Shown here piece after piece: positions 44,306 to 52,298 of a stretch of 64,000 bases of DNA. The notes under the pieces were generated by a model, which worked only from the letters and a program-made list of their open reading frames with translations, searched no databases and had not been told where the DNA came from. A program made the translations under genes and the position numbers. Within the stretch, counting starts at the first letter, position 1; each line of letters starts with the position of its first letter. The stretch covers positions 1,178,001 to 1,242,000 of the forward strand of contig NZ_CP121663.1 in the NCBI RefSeq assembly GCF_029714285.1, written 5' to 3'. This DNA comes from Rhizobium sp. CB3090. GTDB lineage: Bacteria; Pseudomonadota; Alphaproteobacteria; Rhizobiales; Rhizobiaceae.

Positions 44306-44668
44306 CTATTTAAGCCAGATCATGATGCTTGCGATCTTGATGAAGCCGAGGAAGTTGGCGGCGAGTTTGTCGTATCGCGTTGCGATGCGACGCCACTGTT
44401 TGAGCTTGGCAAAGAAGCTCTCGATGCCCCATCGCTGTTTATAAGCAATGCGATCATAGCCATGCTGATACTTGCGATGACGACGCGGCGGGATGACCGG
44501 CTCGCCGCCTTGGTCAAGGATGATGTCGTGCAGGCTGTCGGCATCGTAGGCGCGGTCAGCGAGCACCTGGTTGGCAGGCAATCCCCGCACGAGATCACAG
44601 GCCGGCGCCATATCGTTCTGCTGGCCTGGGCCAAGGTGGAAACGAACCGGTAGCCCGAGTGCATCCAC
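44306..44668 (-). CDS. IS5-family transposase, second frame (catalytic C-terminal part)
   Basis: 120 residues when read from a GTG at 44668. The part VLADRAYDADSLHDIILDQG carries an Asp of the DDE triad, and the RWGIESFFAKLKQWRRIATRY segment holds the final Glu in its Y-x2-R-x3-E-like surrounding. The real product is probably the fusion with the first frame, since IS427-type elements make transposase by ribosomal frameshifting, not from the internal GTG. Confidence 0.85.
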   Translation of the reverse strand: MDALGLPVRFHLGPGQQNDMAPACDLVRGLPANQVLADRAYDADSLHDIILDQGGEPVIPPRRHRKYQHGYDRIAYKQRWGIESFFAKLKQWRRIATRYDKLAANFLGFIKIASIMIWLK

Positions 44669-45069
44669 TACTGCATGGATTTTGCTACCAAATCCGCCAC
44701 GGGAACGACCGAGAGCCTGGGCTTTCGTTCCCCCCTTTTACGGCGCCCGCCAGCCGCTTGTGCCTGCGCCCGGATCACCGTGGCATCGATCGACAGCCAC
44801 TCCATGTCCGGAGCGGCTGTCACCGCTTCGAAAATCCGGTCGAATACGCCCTGTTCGATCCAGCGATAGTAACGTCGTTTGACCGTCTGATAGGGGCCGA
44901 AACGATCTTCAGGCAAGTCACGCCAACGTGCACCGGATCGGGCCAGCCACAAGATCGCATCGAAGAACCGGCGCCCGTCGCTGCGGGGGCCGCGTCGACC
45001 TTTGCGCCCGCCGGGAACGAACGGCTTCAGACGCTCCCATTGATCATCTCGAAGAATTTCACCATCCAT
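44668..45069 (-). CDS. IS5-family transposase, first frame (DNA-binding N-terminal part)
   Basis: 133 residues: MDGEILRDDQWERLKPFVPG is the DUF4096 transposase start, followed by GARWRDLPEDRFGPYQTVKR and MEWLSIDATVIRAQAQAAGG, which contains the first DDE Asp. After KRG the frame runs over AAAAGGGGGG. A -1 slip there continues as ALGRSRGGFGSKIHAVVDAL in the second frame, the expected transposase sequence. Without the slip, translation ends 22 codons later. Confidence 0.85.
   Translation of the reverse strand: MDGEILRDDQWERLKPFVPGGRKGRRGPRSDGRRFFDAILWLARSGARWRDLPEDRFGPYQTVKRRYYRWIEQGVFDRIFEAVTAAPDMEWLSIDATVIRAQAQAAGGRRKRGERKPRLSVVPVADLVAKSMQ
44730..44739 (-). promoter_or_regulatory. Programmed -1 frameshift site AAAAGGGGGG in the IS transposase
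   Basis: On the minus strand four A and six G in a row sit where the reading must change from the first to the second frame. Slippage by -1 there restores the conserved transposase sequence. Confidence 0.7.
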
Positions 45070-45181
45070 CGCCGACCTCCAAAAGTCAGCGTTGAATCTG
45101 ATTTGCTCCCAAAACGGAACCCCAATTCCTTAATTCGTCACTACAGCCTAGCATCCAAGAGATTCGAGGAGAGGATTTCAT

Positions 45182-46171
45182 ATGTATCTCGGTACGCAGT
45201 TTCAGGCGCGGGACGATGATGATTATCGCGTCATGGCGCAGTTGGGCGTCAGGCACGTCAATGCCGATCCCGCCGGAAATCCGCACGACTGGACGCTCGA
45301 TATTCTGAAAGCCCACCGTGAGCATATCGAGAGTTTCGGTCTCATCCTCGATATGATCCAACTCCCGATGAGCTCACGGGTGATCGAGGAGCAACACAGC
45401 CCGGACATCCTGACGGCCGGGCCGAACCGCGACCGCCAGATCGACTCCATCTGCCGCTTGATCGAGAATGCCGCCGCCGTCGGCATTCCCTCCGTCAAGT
45501 ACAATCTGAACATTATCGGCATCCCACGCACCGAATTGGAAATCGGTCGCGGCGGGTCGAGAAACGAGGCCTTTCGCTGGGACAAGGCCGATCACGATGC
45601 GCCGCTTTCGATCGCCGGCGTCCTCAGCGAGGAGGAAAACTGGGAGTGTATCGATTATTTCCTCTCACGTGTCGTTCCGGTCGCCGAATCCTGCAAAGTG
45701 CGGCTTGCCTGCCATCCGCACGATCCATACACGCCGCCCGGTTATCGCGGGGTCACACGCGTTCTCGGCAGCATCGAAGGCCTGAAGAAGTTTGTTCAGA
45801 TGCACGAGAGCCCCTACCATGGGCTGAACTTTTGCCAGGGCACAGTCGGCGAGATGCTCGATAATCCGGCCGAGGAAATTTTCGACGTCATCCGCTGGTT
45901 TGGCATAAGAGGCAAGCTCTTCAACGTCCACTTTCGCAATATCCGCGGCCGCAAGCTCTCCTTCATGGAGACCTTTCCGGAGGAAGGCGACATGGACATG
46001 TGGCGTTCGCTGAAGACCTACGCCGACGTCGGCTATCAATACATGATCATGCCGGATCATGTGCCGCGCGTTTCAGGACGCGACCCGGAAAACACCGCCT
46101 TCGCTTTCACCTATGGCTACATTGCCGCCATGTTGCAGGTTCTGGAAACCTTAGGGTTACCTAACCGCTAG
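45182..46171 (+). CDS. UxuA-like TIM-barrel enzyme (mannonate dehydratase family or sugar-acid decarboxylase)
   Basis: 329 residues; GAGGAGAGG precedes the ATG. The metal-site segments resemble mannonate dehydratase: LACHPHDPYTPP, GLNFCQGTVGEM and FNVHFRNIRG, with EGDMDM near the end. It is shorter than Escherichia coli UxuA and lacks a neighbouring fructuronate reductase or glucuronate isomerase. Its place behind the apiose island (the IS element may have been inserted later) allows another role, for example the decarboxylation of 3-oxo-isoapionate to L-erythrulose that would supply DhaK/DhaL; this is a hypothesis. Family recognition is better than specificity. Confidence 0.75.
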   Translation: MYLGTQFQARDDDDYRVMAQLGVRHVNADPAGNPHDWTLDILKAHREHIESFGLILDMIQLPMSSRVIEEQHSPDILTAGPNRDRQIDSICRLIENAAAVGIPSVKYNLNIIGIPRTELEIGRGGSRNEAFRWDKADHDAPLSIAGVLSEEENWECIDYFLSRVVPVAESCKVRLACHPHDPYTPPGYRGVTRVLGSIEGLKKFVQMHESPYHGLNFCQGTVGEMLDNPAEEIFDVIRWFGIRGKLFNVHFRNIRGRKLSFMETFPEEGDMDMWRSLKTYADVGYQYMIMPDHVPRVSGRDPENTAFAFTYGYIAAMLQVLETLGLPNR

Positions 46172-46290
46172 AGATCAGATCGACCGGCTTCCATTGTTCG
46201 CTTTTCCGCACAAGCCGTACTGATTGCATCGGATTTTCATGCACGACTACAGCGCCTATCTTCCTGTCATCTCTTGAAAGGAGTTAGGTC

Positions 46291-47166
46291 ATGTCCATTA
46301 TCGATCAGTCCGGTACATACACCCTCGGCGACCGCAGCGTGAAGCGGCTCGGCTACGGCGCTATGCAGCTCGCGGGGCCTGGTGTGTTTGGCCCGCCTCG
46401 GGATCATGAAGCGGCGTTGGCAGTGCTGCGCGAGGCAGTCGCAAGTGGTGTAAATCACATCGACACCAGCGACTTCTATGGTCCGCATGTTACCAACCAA
46501 ATCATCCGTGAAGCGCTTCATCCCTATCGCGACGATCTGGTCATCGTCACCAAGATCGGCGCGCGGCGCGGCGCGGACGGATCATGGAACCCGGCCTTCT
46601 CCCGCGAAGATCTGACAAAGGCAGTGCACGACAATCTCCGCAATCTCAGCCTGGATGTGCTTGATGTGGTCAACCTTCGGATCATGTTCGACGTGCATGG
46701 CCCTGCCGAAGGGTCGATCGAAACGCCTTTGACAGTCTTGGCCGATCTCCAACGGCAAGGTCTGGTCCGTCACATCGGGCTGAGCAACGTCACACCCAGG
46801 CAGATCGCCGAAGGCCGCGGAATCACAGAGATCGTCTGTGTGCAAAACCAGTACAATCTGGCGCATCGGGCCGACGACGCCCTGATCGACGATCTTGCCC
46901 GCGACGGCATCGCCTACGTGCCGTTCTTTCCGCTTGGCGGATTCACGCCGCTGCAGTCGTCCACTCTGTCTGATGTCGCCGCACGCCTCGGAGCCACACC
47001 CATGCAAGTGGCGCTCGCCTGGCTGCTGCGTCGCGCGCCAAACATTCTTTTAATTCCGGGCACTTCGTCCGTTGGTCATCTGCGAGAGAACCTCGCCGCG
47101 CCGGGGCTCATGTTGCCGGATGACCTTGTCAAGGAGCTGGACCACATGGCGAATATTGCCTCCTAG
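46291..47166 (+). CDS. Aldo/keto reductase
   Basis: 291 residues, AAAGGAG before the ATG. The NADPH-dependent (beta/alpha)8 family is seen in NHIDTSDFYGPHVTNQ (catalytic Asp and Tyr), DLVIVTKIG (Lys), HIGLSNVT and LLIPGTSSVGHLRENL. The usual active-site His region reads VVNLRIMFD, so the His position may be changed (LR instead of LH). It is close to YajO/oxidoreductases of unknown substrate. It stands alone; a 9-bp hairpin follows. Confidence 0.88.
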   Translation: MSIIDQSGTYTLGDRSVKRLGYGAMQLAGPGVFGPPRDHEAALAVLREAVASGVNHIDTSDFYGPHVTNQIIREALHPYRDDLVIVTKIGARRGADGSWNPAFSREDLTKAVHDNLRNLSLDVLDVVNLRIMFDVHGPAEGSIETPLTVLADLQRQGLVRHIGLSNVTPRQIAEGRGITEIVCVQNQYNLAHRADDALIDDLARDGIAYVPFFPLGGFTPLQSSTLSDVAARLGATPMQVALAWLLRRAPNILLIPGTSSVGHLRENLAAPGLMLPDDLVKELDHMANIAS

Positions 47167-47195
47167 CGGTATCAGAGCGCCGCCGGCGATCCGAT

Positions 47196-47225
47196 GCTAC
47201 GCCAGGTCTTCACACGTGGCGTAGC
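47196..47225 (+). terminator. Hairpin after the aldo/keto reductase gene
   Basis: GCTACGCCA (47196-47204) pairs exactly with TGGCGTAGC (47217-47225) around 12 bases. No T run, so a factor-independent stop is only possible, not clear. Confidence 0.45.
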
Positions 47226-47326
47226 AGAGGCGTCGAACTTAACGGCAGATAGCAGAAAGTCTCTTCTACACTTTTTCCCATTGATGCCTTTCGCTCCGCC
47301 CCTAGATTTGGAGTATGGAGGGCTCA

Positions 47327-48001
47327 ATGCGCATTGAACATGCCTTTCTATTCGATCTTGACGGCACGTTGGTAGACAGCGTCTATCAGCATGTGCTTGC
47401 CTGGAAAGAAGCCTTGGATGCCGAGGGCATAGACCTCTCGATATGGCGGATCCATCGAAAAATCGGAATGAGCGGCGGGCTGTTCACCTATCAGCTGCTC
47501 CGTGAAACCGGCATCGAAATAACCGATAAGAAAAATGAGCGGTTACGGCAACTTCACGCCGAAGCCTATCGCCGGCTCGGCGCGCAAATACGTCCTCTTC
47601 CCGGCGCAAGCGAACTTCTCCAATGGCTTTCGGAGGCCAACATTCCCTTCGCAATCGCCACAAGCGGCCGCATGGAGACGGCGGCGGTCAATATCGCCGC
47701 CTTGGGGGTCGACCCGGAAGCGTTTCCAGTCATCACCCGGGACAAGGTCAAATATGCCAAGCCCGACCCTGACCTCTTCATTGCCGCAGCCGAAGCCCTG
47801 GGCGTCGCGATAGAGAATTCGATTGTCGTTGGAGACGCCATTTGGGACATGCTTGCGGCGACGCGTTGCAGGGCGCTCGGTGTCGGCCTCTTGAGCGGCG
47901 GCTATGGCCAGGAAGAACTCAGGGATGCCGGGGCGATCCGCGTCTATGAAGATCCGGCCGACCTGCTCTATCATATCGATGAAGTGGGCGGACGGCGCTG
48001 A
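47327..48001 (+). CDS. HAD-superfamily phosphatase (beta-phosphoglucomutase-like)
   Basis: 224 residues. GGAGGG (47317-47322) selects ATG 47327 (MRIEHAFLFD); a further ATG at 47315 overlaps that site. Motif I is LFDLDGTLVDS, motif II IATSGRM, motif III Lys in KYAKPDPDLF and motif IV VVGDAIWDM. The helical cap between motifs I and II places it with phosphatases and phosphoglycolate or sugar-phosphate enzymes. If the RuBisCO-like enzyme 10 kb upstream makes glycolate or sugar phosphates, a link is imaginable but not shown. It converges on a LacI-type gene, 4 bp between stops. Confidence 0.88.
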   Translation: MRIEHAFLFDLDGTLVDSVYQHVLAWKEALDAEGIDLSIWRIHRKIGMSGGLFTYQLLRETGIEITDKKNERLRQLHAEAYRRLGAQIRPLPGASELLQWLSEANIPFAIATSGRMETAAVNIAALGVDPEAFPVITRDKVKYAKPDPDLFIAAAEALGVAIENSIVVGDAIWDMLAATRCRALGVGLLSGGYGQEELRDAGAIRVYEDPADLLYHIDEVGGRR

Positions 48002-48005
48002 CGGG

Positions 48006-49037
48006 TCAGTTCCCCGCAGGCATATTATAGGGTGTGATAATTTCCACTGCGGACAGCATGGCCGGCGCGACACGCTCCTTCATGAGGCCGCTCATAATGG
48101 CTCGAAATGCCGAACGCGCATCCGTTCGCAGGTCGTGATGCAACACAAAACCGATCTTACCACCGGCAAGCAGAGCGCGATTGTCGGCATCGAGATCGTG
48201 CGCGACAAAAATGCGGATTTGCCTGCCGGCCTCCTCGAAGGCGGCGAGTACGGCCCTGTTTCCGCCGCCAATGGAATAGACCGCATTGATCATCGCATCC
48301 GCCGCGATGGCGCGGGCGGCAAGGATGCCTGTGGCAGCGTCGGCGCCGTGACCCTCGCTGATTTCGGCAACACCGATCTGCGGATAACGCTCGCGAAGAA
48401 CGCGGCGAAAACCGATCTCCCGCTCCTCCTCGCCGCGAAAGCGGCCGCTTGACAGCGTCACGAGCACCTTGGCGACGGCCCCATCAAAACAATTCCCAAC
48501 AAGATAGGCCGCCGTCTCGCCGGCGGCACGATTGTCGGCGCCTGCGTAAACTGCGCGCGAAGAATTTGGGAGGTCAGTTACCAATGTAACGACAGTGATC
48601 CCGGCATTGGTCGCACGCTCGACTGCAGCCGCAATCTCGGGAATATCCGGAGCCTTCAGCACAATCCCGTGGGTGCCTCTGAGCCGAATGCGATCGAGCA
48701 GTTGCACCATTTCAACCGGCTTCATGACTTCCGCAAAATGAAAACGGCAGCGGAAGACCGTCGGCAGAAAGGTCGCCACTTCCGCTTCGAAAGCGGCTCG
48801 TACGGCATTGGAAAAGCGCTCCGGCGTCTCCATGACGATATCGATCGCCAGCGTTCGTCCGCTCGCCGCGACACCCGCCTGCTGCTTTTCGAGCTCGGCA
48901 ATTGCCGCCTTCACCCGCATCTCCGTCTGCCGCCGCACGCCTGCCCGTCCGTTCAGCACTCGGTCGACGGTGGCGGTGCTAAGCCCGGCTTGAAAGGCGA
49001 TGTCCTTGACGAGAAATGGATGCGACATGCGGTTCAT
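48006..49037 (-). CDS. LacI-family transcriptional regulator
   Basis: 343 residues. The helix-turn-helix VKDIAFQAGLSTATVDRVLN is followed by the hinge and a ribose-binding-like domain (LAIDIVMETPERFSNAV, AVYSIGGGNRAVLAAFEEAG), so a sugar or related small molecule is the effector. Starts at 49037 (MNRMSHPF) and 49028 are both possible; neither has a ribosome site. It is divergent from the PhyH-type gene with 85 bp between starts and is therefore its likely repressor. Confidence 0.9.
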   Translation of the reverse strand: MNRMSHPFLVKDIAFQAGLSTATVDRVLNGRAGVRRQTEMRVKAAIAELEKQQAGVAASGRTLAIDIVMETPERFSNAVRAAFEAEVATFLPTVFRCRFHFAEVMKPVEMVQLLDRIRLRGTHGIVLKAPDIPEIAAAVERATNAGITVVTLVTDLPNSSRAVYAGADNRAAGETAAYLVGNCFDGAVAKVLVTLSSGRFRGEEEREIGFRRVLRERYPQIGVAEISEGHGADAATGILAARAIAADAMINAVYSIGGGNRAVLAAFEEAGRQIRIFVAHDLDADNRALLAGGKIGFVLHHDLRTDARSAFRAIMSGLMKERVAPAMLSAVEIITPYNMPAGN

Positions 49038-49122
49038 TCTGATGGTTTTTTGATGGATTTGTGATCTATAACACACCAGCATCTGCCGTATAGTGCCTTC
49101 ATCAGAGATGGAGGAGCATCCG

Positions 49123-50316
49123 ATGAAATCAGACAATCTTCAAAAACTGCGCGCCGACCGAGTGTGGCTGACCGAGGACGCCTGTGACCTCGACGATTTT
49201 CGCGCGCTCGCCGAAAAAACCACAACGCTTTCAGACTATCCGACCGCCGATCATGTCGAGAAGAATGTCCTGATCTACGACAGCCGCAAAGTGCTGACGG
49301 CCATTGCCACCCCTCAAGGTCGCCGCGCTGTGCTCGCCGAAATCTGCGAAGCCTTCGGTGAAGGCCCAGGCGTCGTCGTCTTCAAGCGTGCATATGAAGA
49401 CACATCCGTCATCGATCGCGCCAGCGCTATTTTCAACGAGATCATCGAGGAGCAGCATCGCACAGCCACCGGCGGCGGAGACCATTTCGCCAAGCCCGGC
49501 GCCAACGACCGTATCTGGAATTCGCTGGAAAAACATTGCCTCGCCGATCCAGAAAACTTCGCGGAATATTATGGCAATGCCATTGTCGCCATTGCCAGCG
49601 AAGCCTGGCTCGGGCCGAGTTATCAGATGACGGCGCAGGTCAATCGCGTCAATCCGGGCGGTGCAGCACAATCCGCTCACCGCGACTATCATCTCGGTTT
49701 CCAGTCGCCGAAAGTGATCGAACAGTTCCCCGCCCATGTGCACAAGCTCTCGCCGGTTCTGACGTTGCAGGGCGCAGTCGCCCATTGCGACATGCCGCTC
49801 GAAAGCGGGCCGACGCTTTTCCTGCCACACAGCCAAACCTACGTGCCCGGCTATCTCGCGCTGAAGCGCCAGGAGTTCCGCGATTATTTCGATCGCAACC
49901 ATGTTCAGCTTCCGCTCGAAAAAGGCGACGTCGTTTTCTTTAACCCTGCCCTTTTCCACGCGGCCGGCAATAATTGCTCTGCCGATATCAAGCGCGTGGC
50001 AAACCTTTTGCAGGTTTCCTCCGCCTTCGGCCGCGCCATGGAGACGGTCAACCGCCAGCGTATGAGCGCCCGCCTGTTTCCAGCGCTGAAGGCGTTGAAA
50101 TCATTGGGCAAGCTCTCGGAAACTGAAGTGTCGAACGCCATTGCCGCCTGCGCCGAGGGCTATTCCTTCCCCACCAACCTCGACCGCGACCCGCCCATTG
50201 GCGGCCTCGCCCCAAAGACGCAGGCGCAACTGATGCATGAGGCGCTTGAGGGGAACTGGAGTGATGAGGCTTTCAGCAAGGCGCTTGCAGAGCAGGCGGA
50301 AAAGAAGCTGACCTGA
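49123..50316 (+). CDS. Phytanoyl-CoA dioxygenase (PhyH) family protein
   Basis: 397 residues. GGAGGAG before ATG 49123 decides the start. The Fe(II)/2-oxoglutarate site is visible: HRD in SAHRDYHLGF (His and Asp), the distal His in ALFHAAGNNCS, and Arg in DIKRVANLLQ for 2-oxoglutarate. It presumably hydroxylates a small molecule. Together with the SDR gene 93 bp downstream and the divergent LacI regulator it forms a small catabolic unit whose substrate is unknown. It is not obviously related to fatty acid oxidation. Confidence 0.88.
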   Translation: MKSDNLQKLRADRVWLTEDACDLDDFRALAEKTTTLSDYPTADHVEKNVLIYDSRKVLTAIATPQGRRAVLAEICEAFGEGPGVVVFKRAYEDTSVIDRASAIFNEIIEEQHRTATGGGDHFAKPGANDRIWNSLEKHCLADPENFAEYYGNAIVAIASEAWLGPSYQMTAQVNRVNPGGAAQSAHRDYHLGFQSPKVIEQFPAHVHKLSPVLTLQGAVAHCDMPLESGPTLFLPHSQTYVPGYLALKRQEFRDYFDRNHVQLPLEKGDVVFFNPALFHAAGNNCSADIKRVANLLQVSSAFGRAMETVNRQRMSARLFPALKALKSLGKLSETEVSNAIAACAEGYSFPTNLDRDPPIGGLAPKTQAQLMHEALEGNWSDEAFSKALAEQAEKKLT

Positions 50317-50409
50317 CAGCGTTGAGGCGCATCATTCAACAAAATCAGGCCTCTCGCATCGCGAGGGGCTCGCCGCATATCGCATCAAACCATGTCTGGG
50401 AGGAACCAC

Positions 50410-51231
50410 ATGAGCACAGACCACAGCCGTCTCGACGGCAAGATCGCAATCGTCACCGGCGGCACACAAGGGCTCGGCGCCACCATCGCCCGCCTCTTTG
50501 CCGATCGCGGCGCCAAGGGCATCGTCATCTGCGGCCGCAACGAGGCGAAGGGCAAAGCCAAGGCCGAGGAAATCTCGTCTGCAACAGGCACGAAGGTTGT
50601 CTACGTCGAAGCCGATCTCGGCGATGTCGAAGAGGCGCGGAACGTCGTGCATGTCTGCGACCAGACTTTCGGCCGCGTCGATGCGCTGGTGAATGCCGCC
50701 GCCATTACTGACCGCGGTACCATTCTGGATACCAGCCCCGAGCTTTTCGACGCCATGTTCGCCGTCAATGTCCGCGCACCCTTCTTCCTGATGCAGGAAA
50801 CCGTCAAGGTCATGCGGCGCGAGAAGATCGAAGGCACGATCGTCAATATCGGTTCGATGTCGGCCAAGGCCGGCCAGCCCTTCATCGCCGCCTATTGCGC
50901 CTCGAAAGGCGCGCTGGAGACGCTGACGAAAAATACCGCCTACGCACTGCTGCGCAACCGCATCCGCGTCAATGGCCTCAATATCGGCTGGATGGCCTCA
51001 GAGGGTGAAGACCGGATCCAGAAGGAATATCATGACGCGCCCGCCGACTGGCTGGCAAAGGCAGCGGCAAGCCAGCCTTTCGGCCGTCTGGTCGACCCGC
51101 AGGAGGTGGCCCGCGCCTGCGCCTATCTGTCATCCGCCGAATCCGGCCTCATGACCGGCTCCGTCATCTGTTTCGACCAGTCGATCTGGGGCGCTTACGA
51201 CGGATCGCCGCATCCGACAGCGGCCCTCTGA
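50410..51231 (+). CDS. Short-chain dehydrogenase/reductase
   Basis: 273 residues. GGGAGG lies before ATG 50410 (MSTDHSRLDG). NAD(P)-binding motif TGGTQGLGATIA, NAA in ALVNAAA, catalytic Ser in IVNIGSMSAK and Y-x3-K in YCASKGA, where the Tyr is in AAYCASK. All catalytic residues are present. It probably oxidises or reduces the product of the PhyH-type enzyme encoded immediately upstream. Confidence 0.92.
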   Translation: MSTDHSRLDGKIAIVTGGTQGLGATIARLFADRGAKGIVICGRNEAKGKAKAEEISSATGTKVVYVEADLGDVEEARNVVHVCDQTFGRVDALVNAAAITDRGTILDTSPELFDAMFAVNVRAPFFLMQETVKVMRREKIEGTIVNIGSMSAKAGQPFIAAYCASKGALETLTKNTAYALLRNRIRVNGLNIGWMASEGEDRIQKEYHDAPADWLAKAAASQPFGRLVDPQEVARACAYLSSAESGLMTGSVICFDQSIWGAYDGSPHPTAAL

Positions 51232-51328
51232 AAATCGCGAAAGCGGATCGCCCTATGGGATAGGCTGGGCTCCGTCGAGACTTTAGAGTAATCTTATATA
51301 TGTGTGGGGGATTTCAGCGGAGAGTGTG

Positions 51329-52156
51329 ATGGCTATCTTCATGGATCGGCATGATCTGGAGGGGATCACTGCGGCTGATATTGCCGAAGCACACCGCAAG
51401 GATCTCGACATTCAAGATCGCTACGGGGTCAAGTTCCTCACCTACTGGTTCGACGAGCGGCGCGGAACTGCATTTTGCCTGATGGACGCGCCCGACGCGC
51501 AAACGGCTCAATGCGTGCACCGTGAGGCGCACGGCTTCGTTGCCGGTGAGGTTGTCGAAGTCGCCTTATCGGCGGTCGAGGCTTTTCTCGGCCGAATTCA
51601 CGATCCAGAGCCGGCATCCGAACAGTCTTCTGTCGAAATGGATGCCGCTCACAGGGCGATTTTGTTCACCGACATCGTCGGCTCGACCGAAATGACATCC
51701 CGTCTCGGCGACCGGATGGCGACCGAACTGGTGAGGGCCCACGACGCCGTTGTGCGCAGATGCCTCGCCCGTTGTTCCGGCCGCGAGGTGAAACACACCG
51801 GCGATGGGATCATGGCGACGTTCGTCTCGACGACTGCTGCCGTCGATTGCGCAATCGCGATCCAACAGGGATTCGAGCGTTACAACCAGGGCAACATCGA
51901 GCCGCTTCACATACGCATCGGCTTGGATTGCGGCGAGCCCGTCGAGGACAGCAACGACTTGTTCGGTTCGACTGTTCAACTTGCAGCACGATTGTGCGCC
52001 TCGGCCTCCGCCGACCAGATCCTTGTATCGGAAAGCATTTTCCGAGAATACGGCACCGCCGATTTCTTCGCGCATGCGACCCACCGGCGGCTGAAGGGTT
52101 TTTCGAAGCCTGTCCTGGTCTTCCAATGCGACTGGTGCAAAGCCGCCATCCAATAG
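51329..52156 (+). CDS. DUF4242 domain fused to class III adenylate/guanylate cyclase
   Basis: 275 residues. GGAGAG selects ATG 51329 (MAIFMDRHDL). Residues 1-90 are a DUF4242 (SCO4226, nickel-binding-like) domain (FMDRHDLEGITAADIAEAH, GTAFCLMDAPD, VHREAHGFVAGE). Residues 115-230 are a cyclase catalytic domain with both metal Asp (LFTDIVGST, VKHTGDGIMATF) and the transition-state region GSTVQLAARLCA. A cyclic nucleotide signal gated by metal or a small ligand is a reasonable guess. The glucan operon follows after 142 bp. Confidence 0.87.
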   Translation: MAIFMDRHDLEGITAADIAEAHRKDLDIQDRYGVKFLTYWFDERRGTAFCLMDAPDAQTAQCVHREAHGFVAGEVVEVALSAVEAFLGRIHDPEPASEQSSVEMDAAHRAILFTDIVGSTEMTSRLGDRMATELVRAHDAVVRRCLARCSGREVKHTGDGIMATFVSTTAAVDCAIAIQQGFERYNQGNIEPLHIRIGLDCGEPVEDSNDLFGSTVQLAARLCASASADQILVSESIFREYGTADFFAHATHRRLKGFSKPVLVFQCDWCKAAIQ

Positions 52157-52298
52157 TCGAACTTCCTCAACATGCGGGAACTTCCTTCGCAGCAGAACAC
52201 GTCGGCGAGCCGACCTTACGACATCCAAAGGGAACAAAGCAGCCTCGACGAAAGTTCTCATGTCGAATCCTCATGTCAAACCAACGTGAGCAGCGGCG

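Larger units (their letters stand above)
44290..45112 (-). mobile_element. IS5-family (IS427 group-like) insertion sequence
   Basis: About 0.8 kb holding one transposase split over two frames. The ends are approximate: GATTTAAC near 44300 and GTTGAATC near 45090 look like remnants of terminal inverted repeats (GATTyAAC), but a target duplication could not be fixed by eye. The element separates the apiose island from the UxuA-like gene. The two reading frames fuse into one complete transposase by a -1 shift, so the copy may be active. Confidence 0.8.

Noticed and set aside
44306..45069. Transposase as a frameshifted pseudogene
   Set aside because: The A4G6 run at the junction and the exact continuation of the conserved sequence in the -1 frame show programmed frameshifting.
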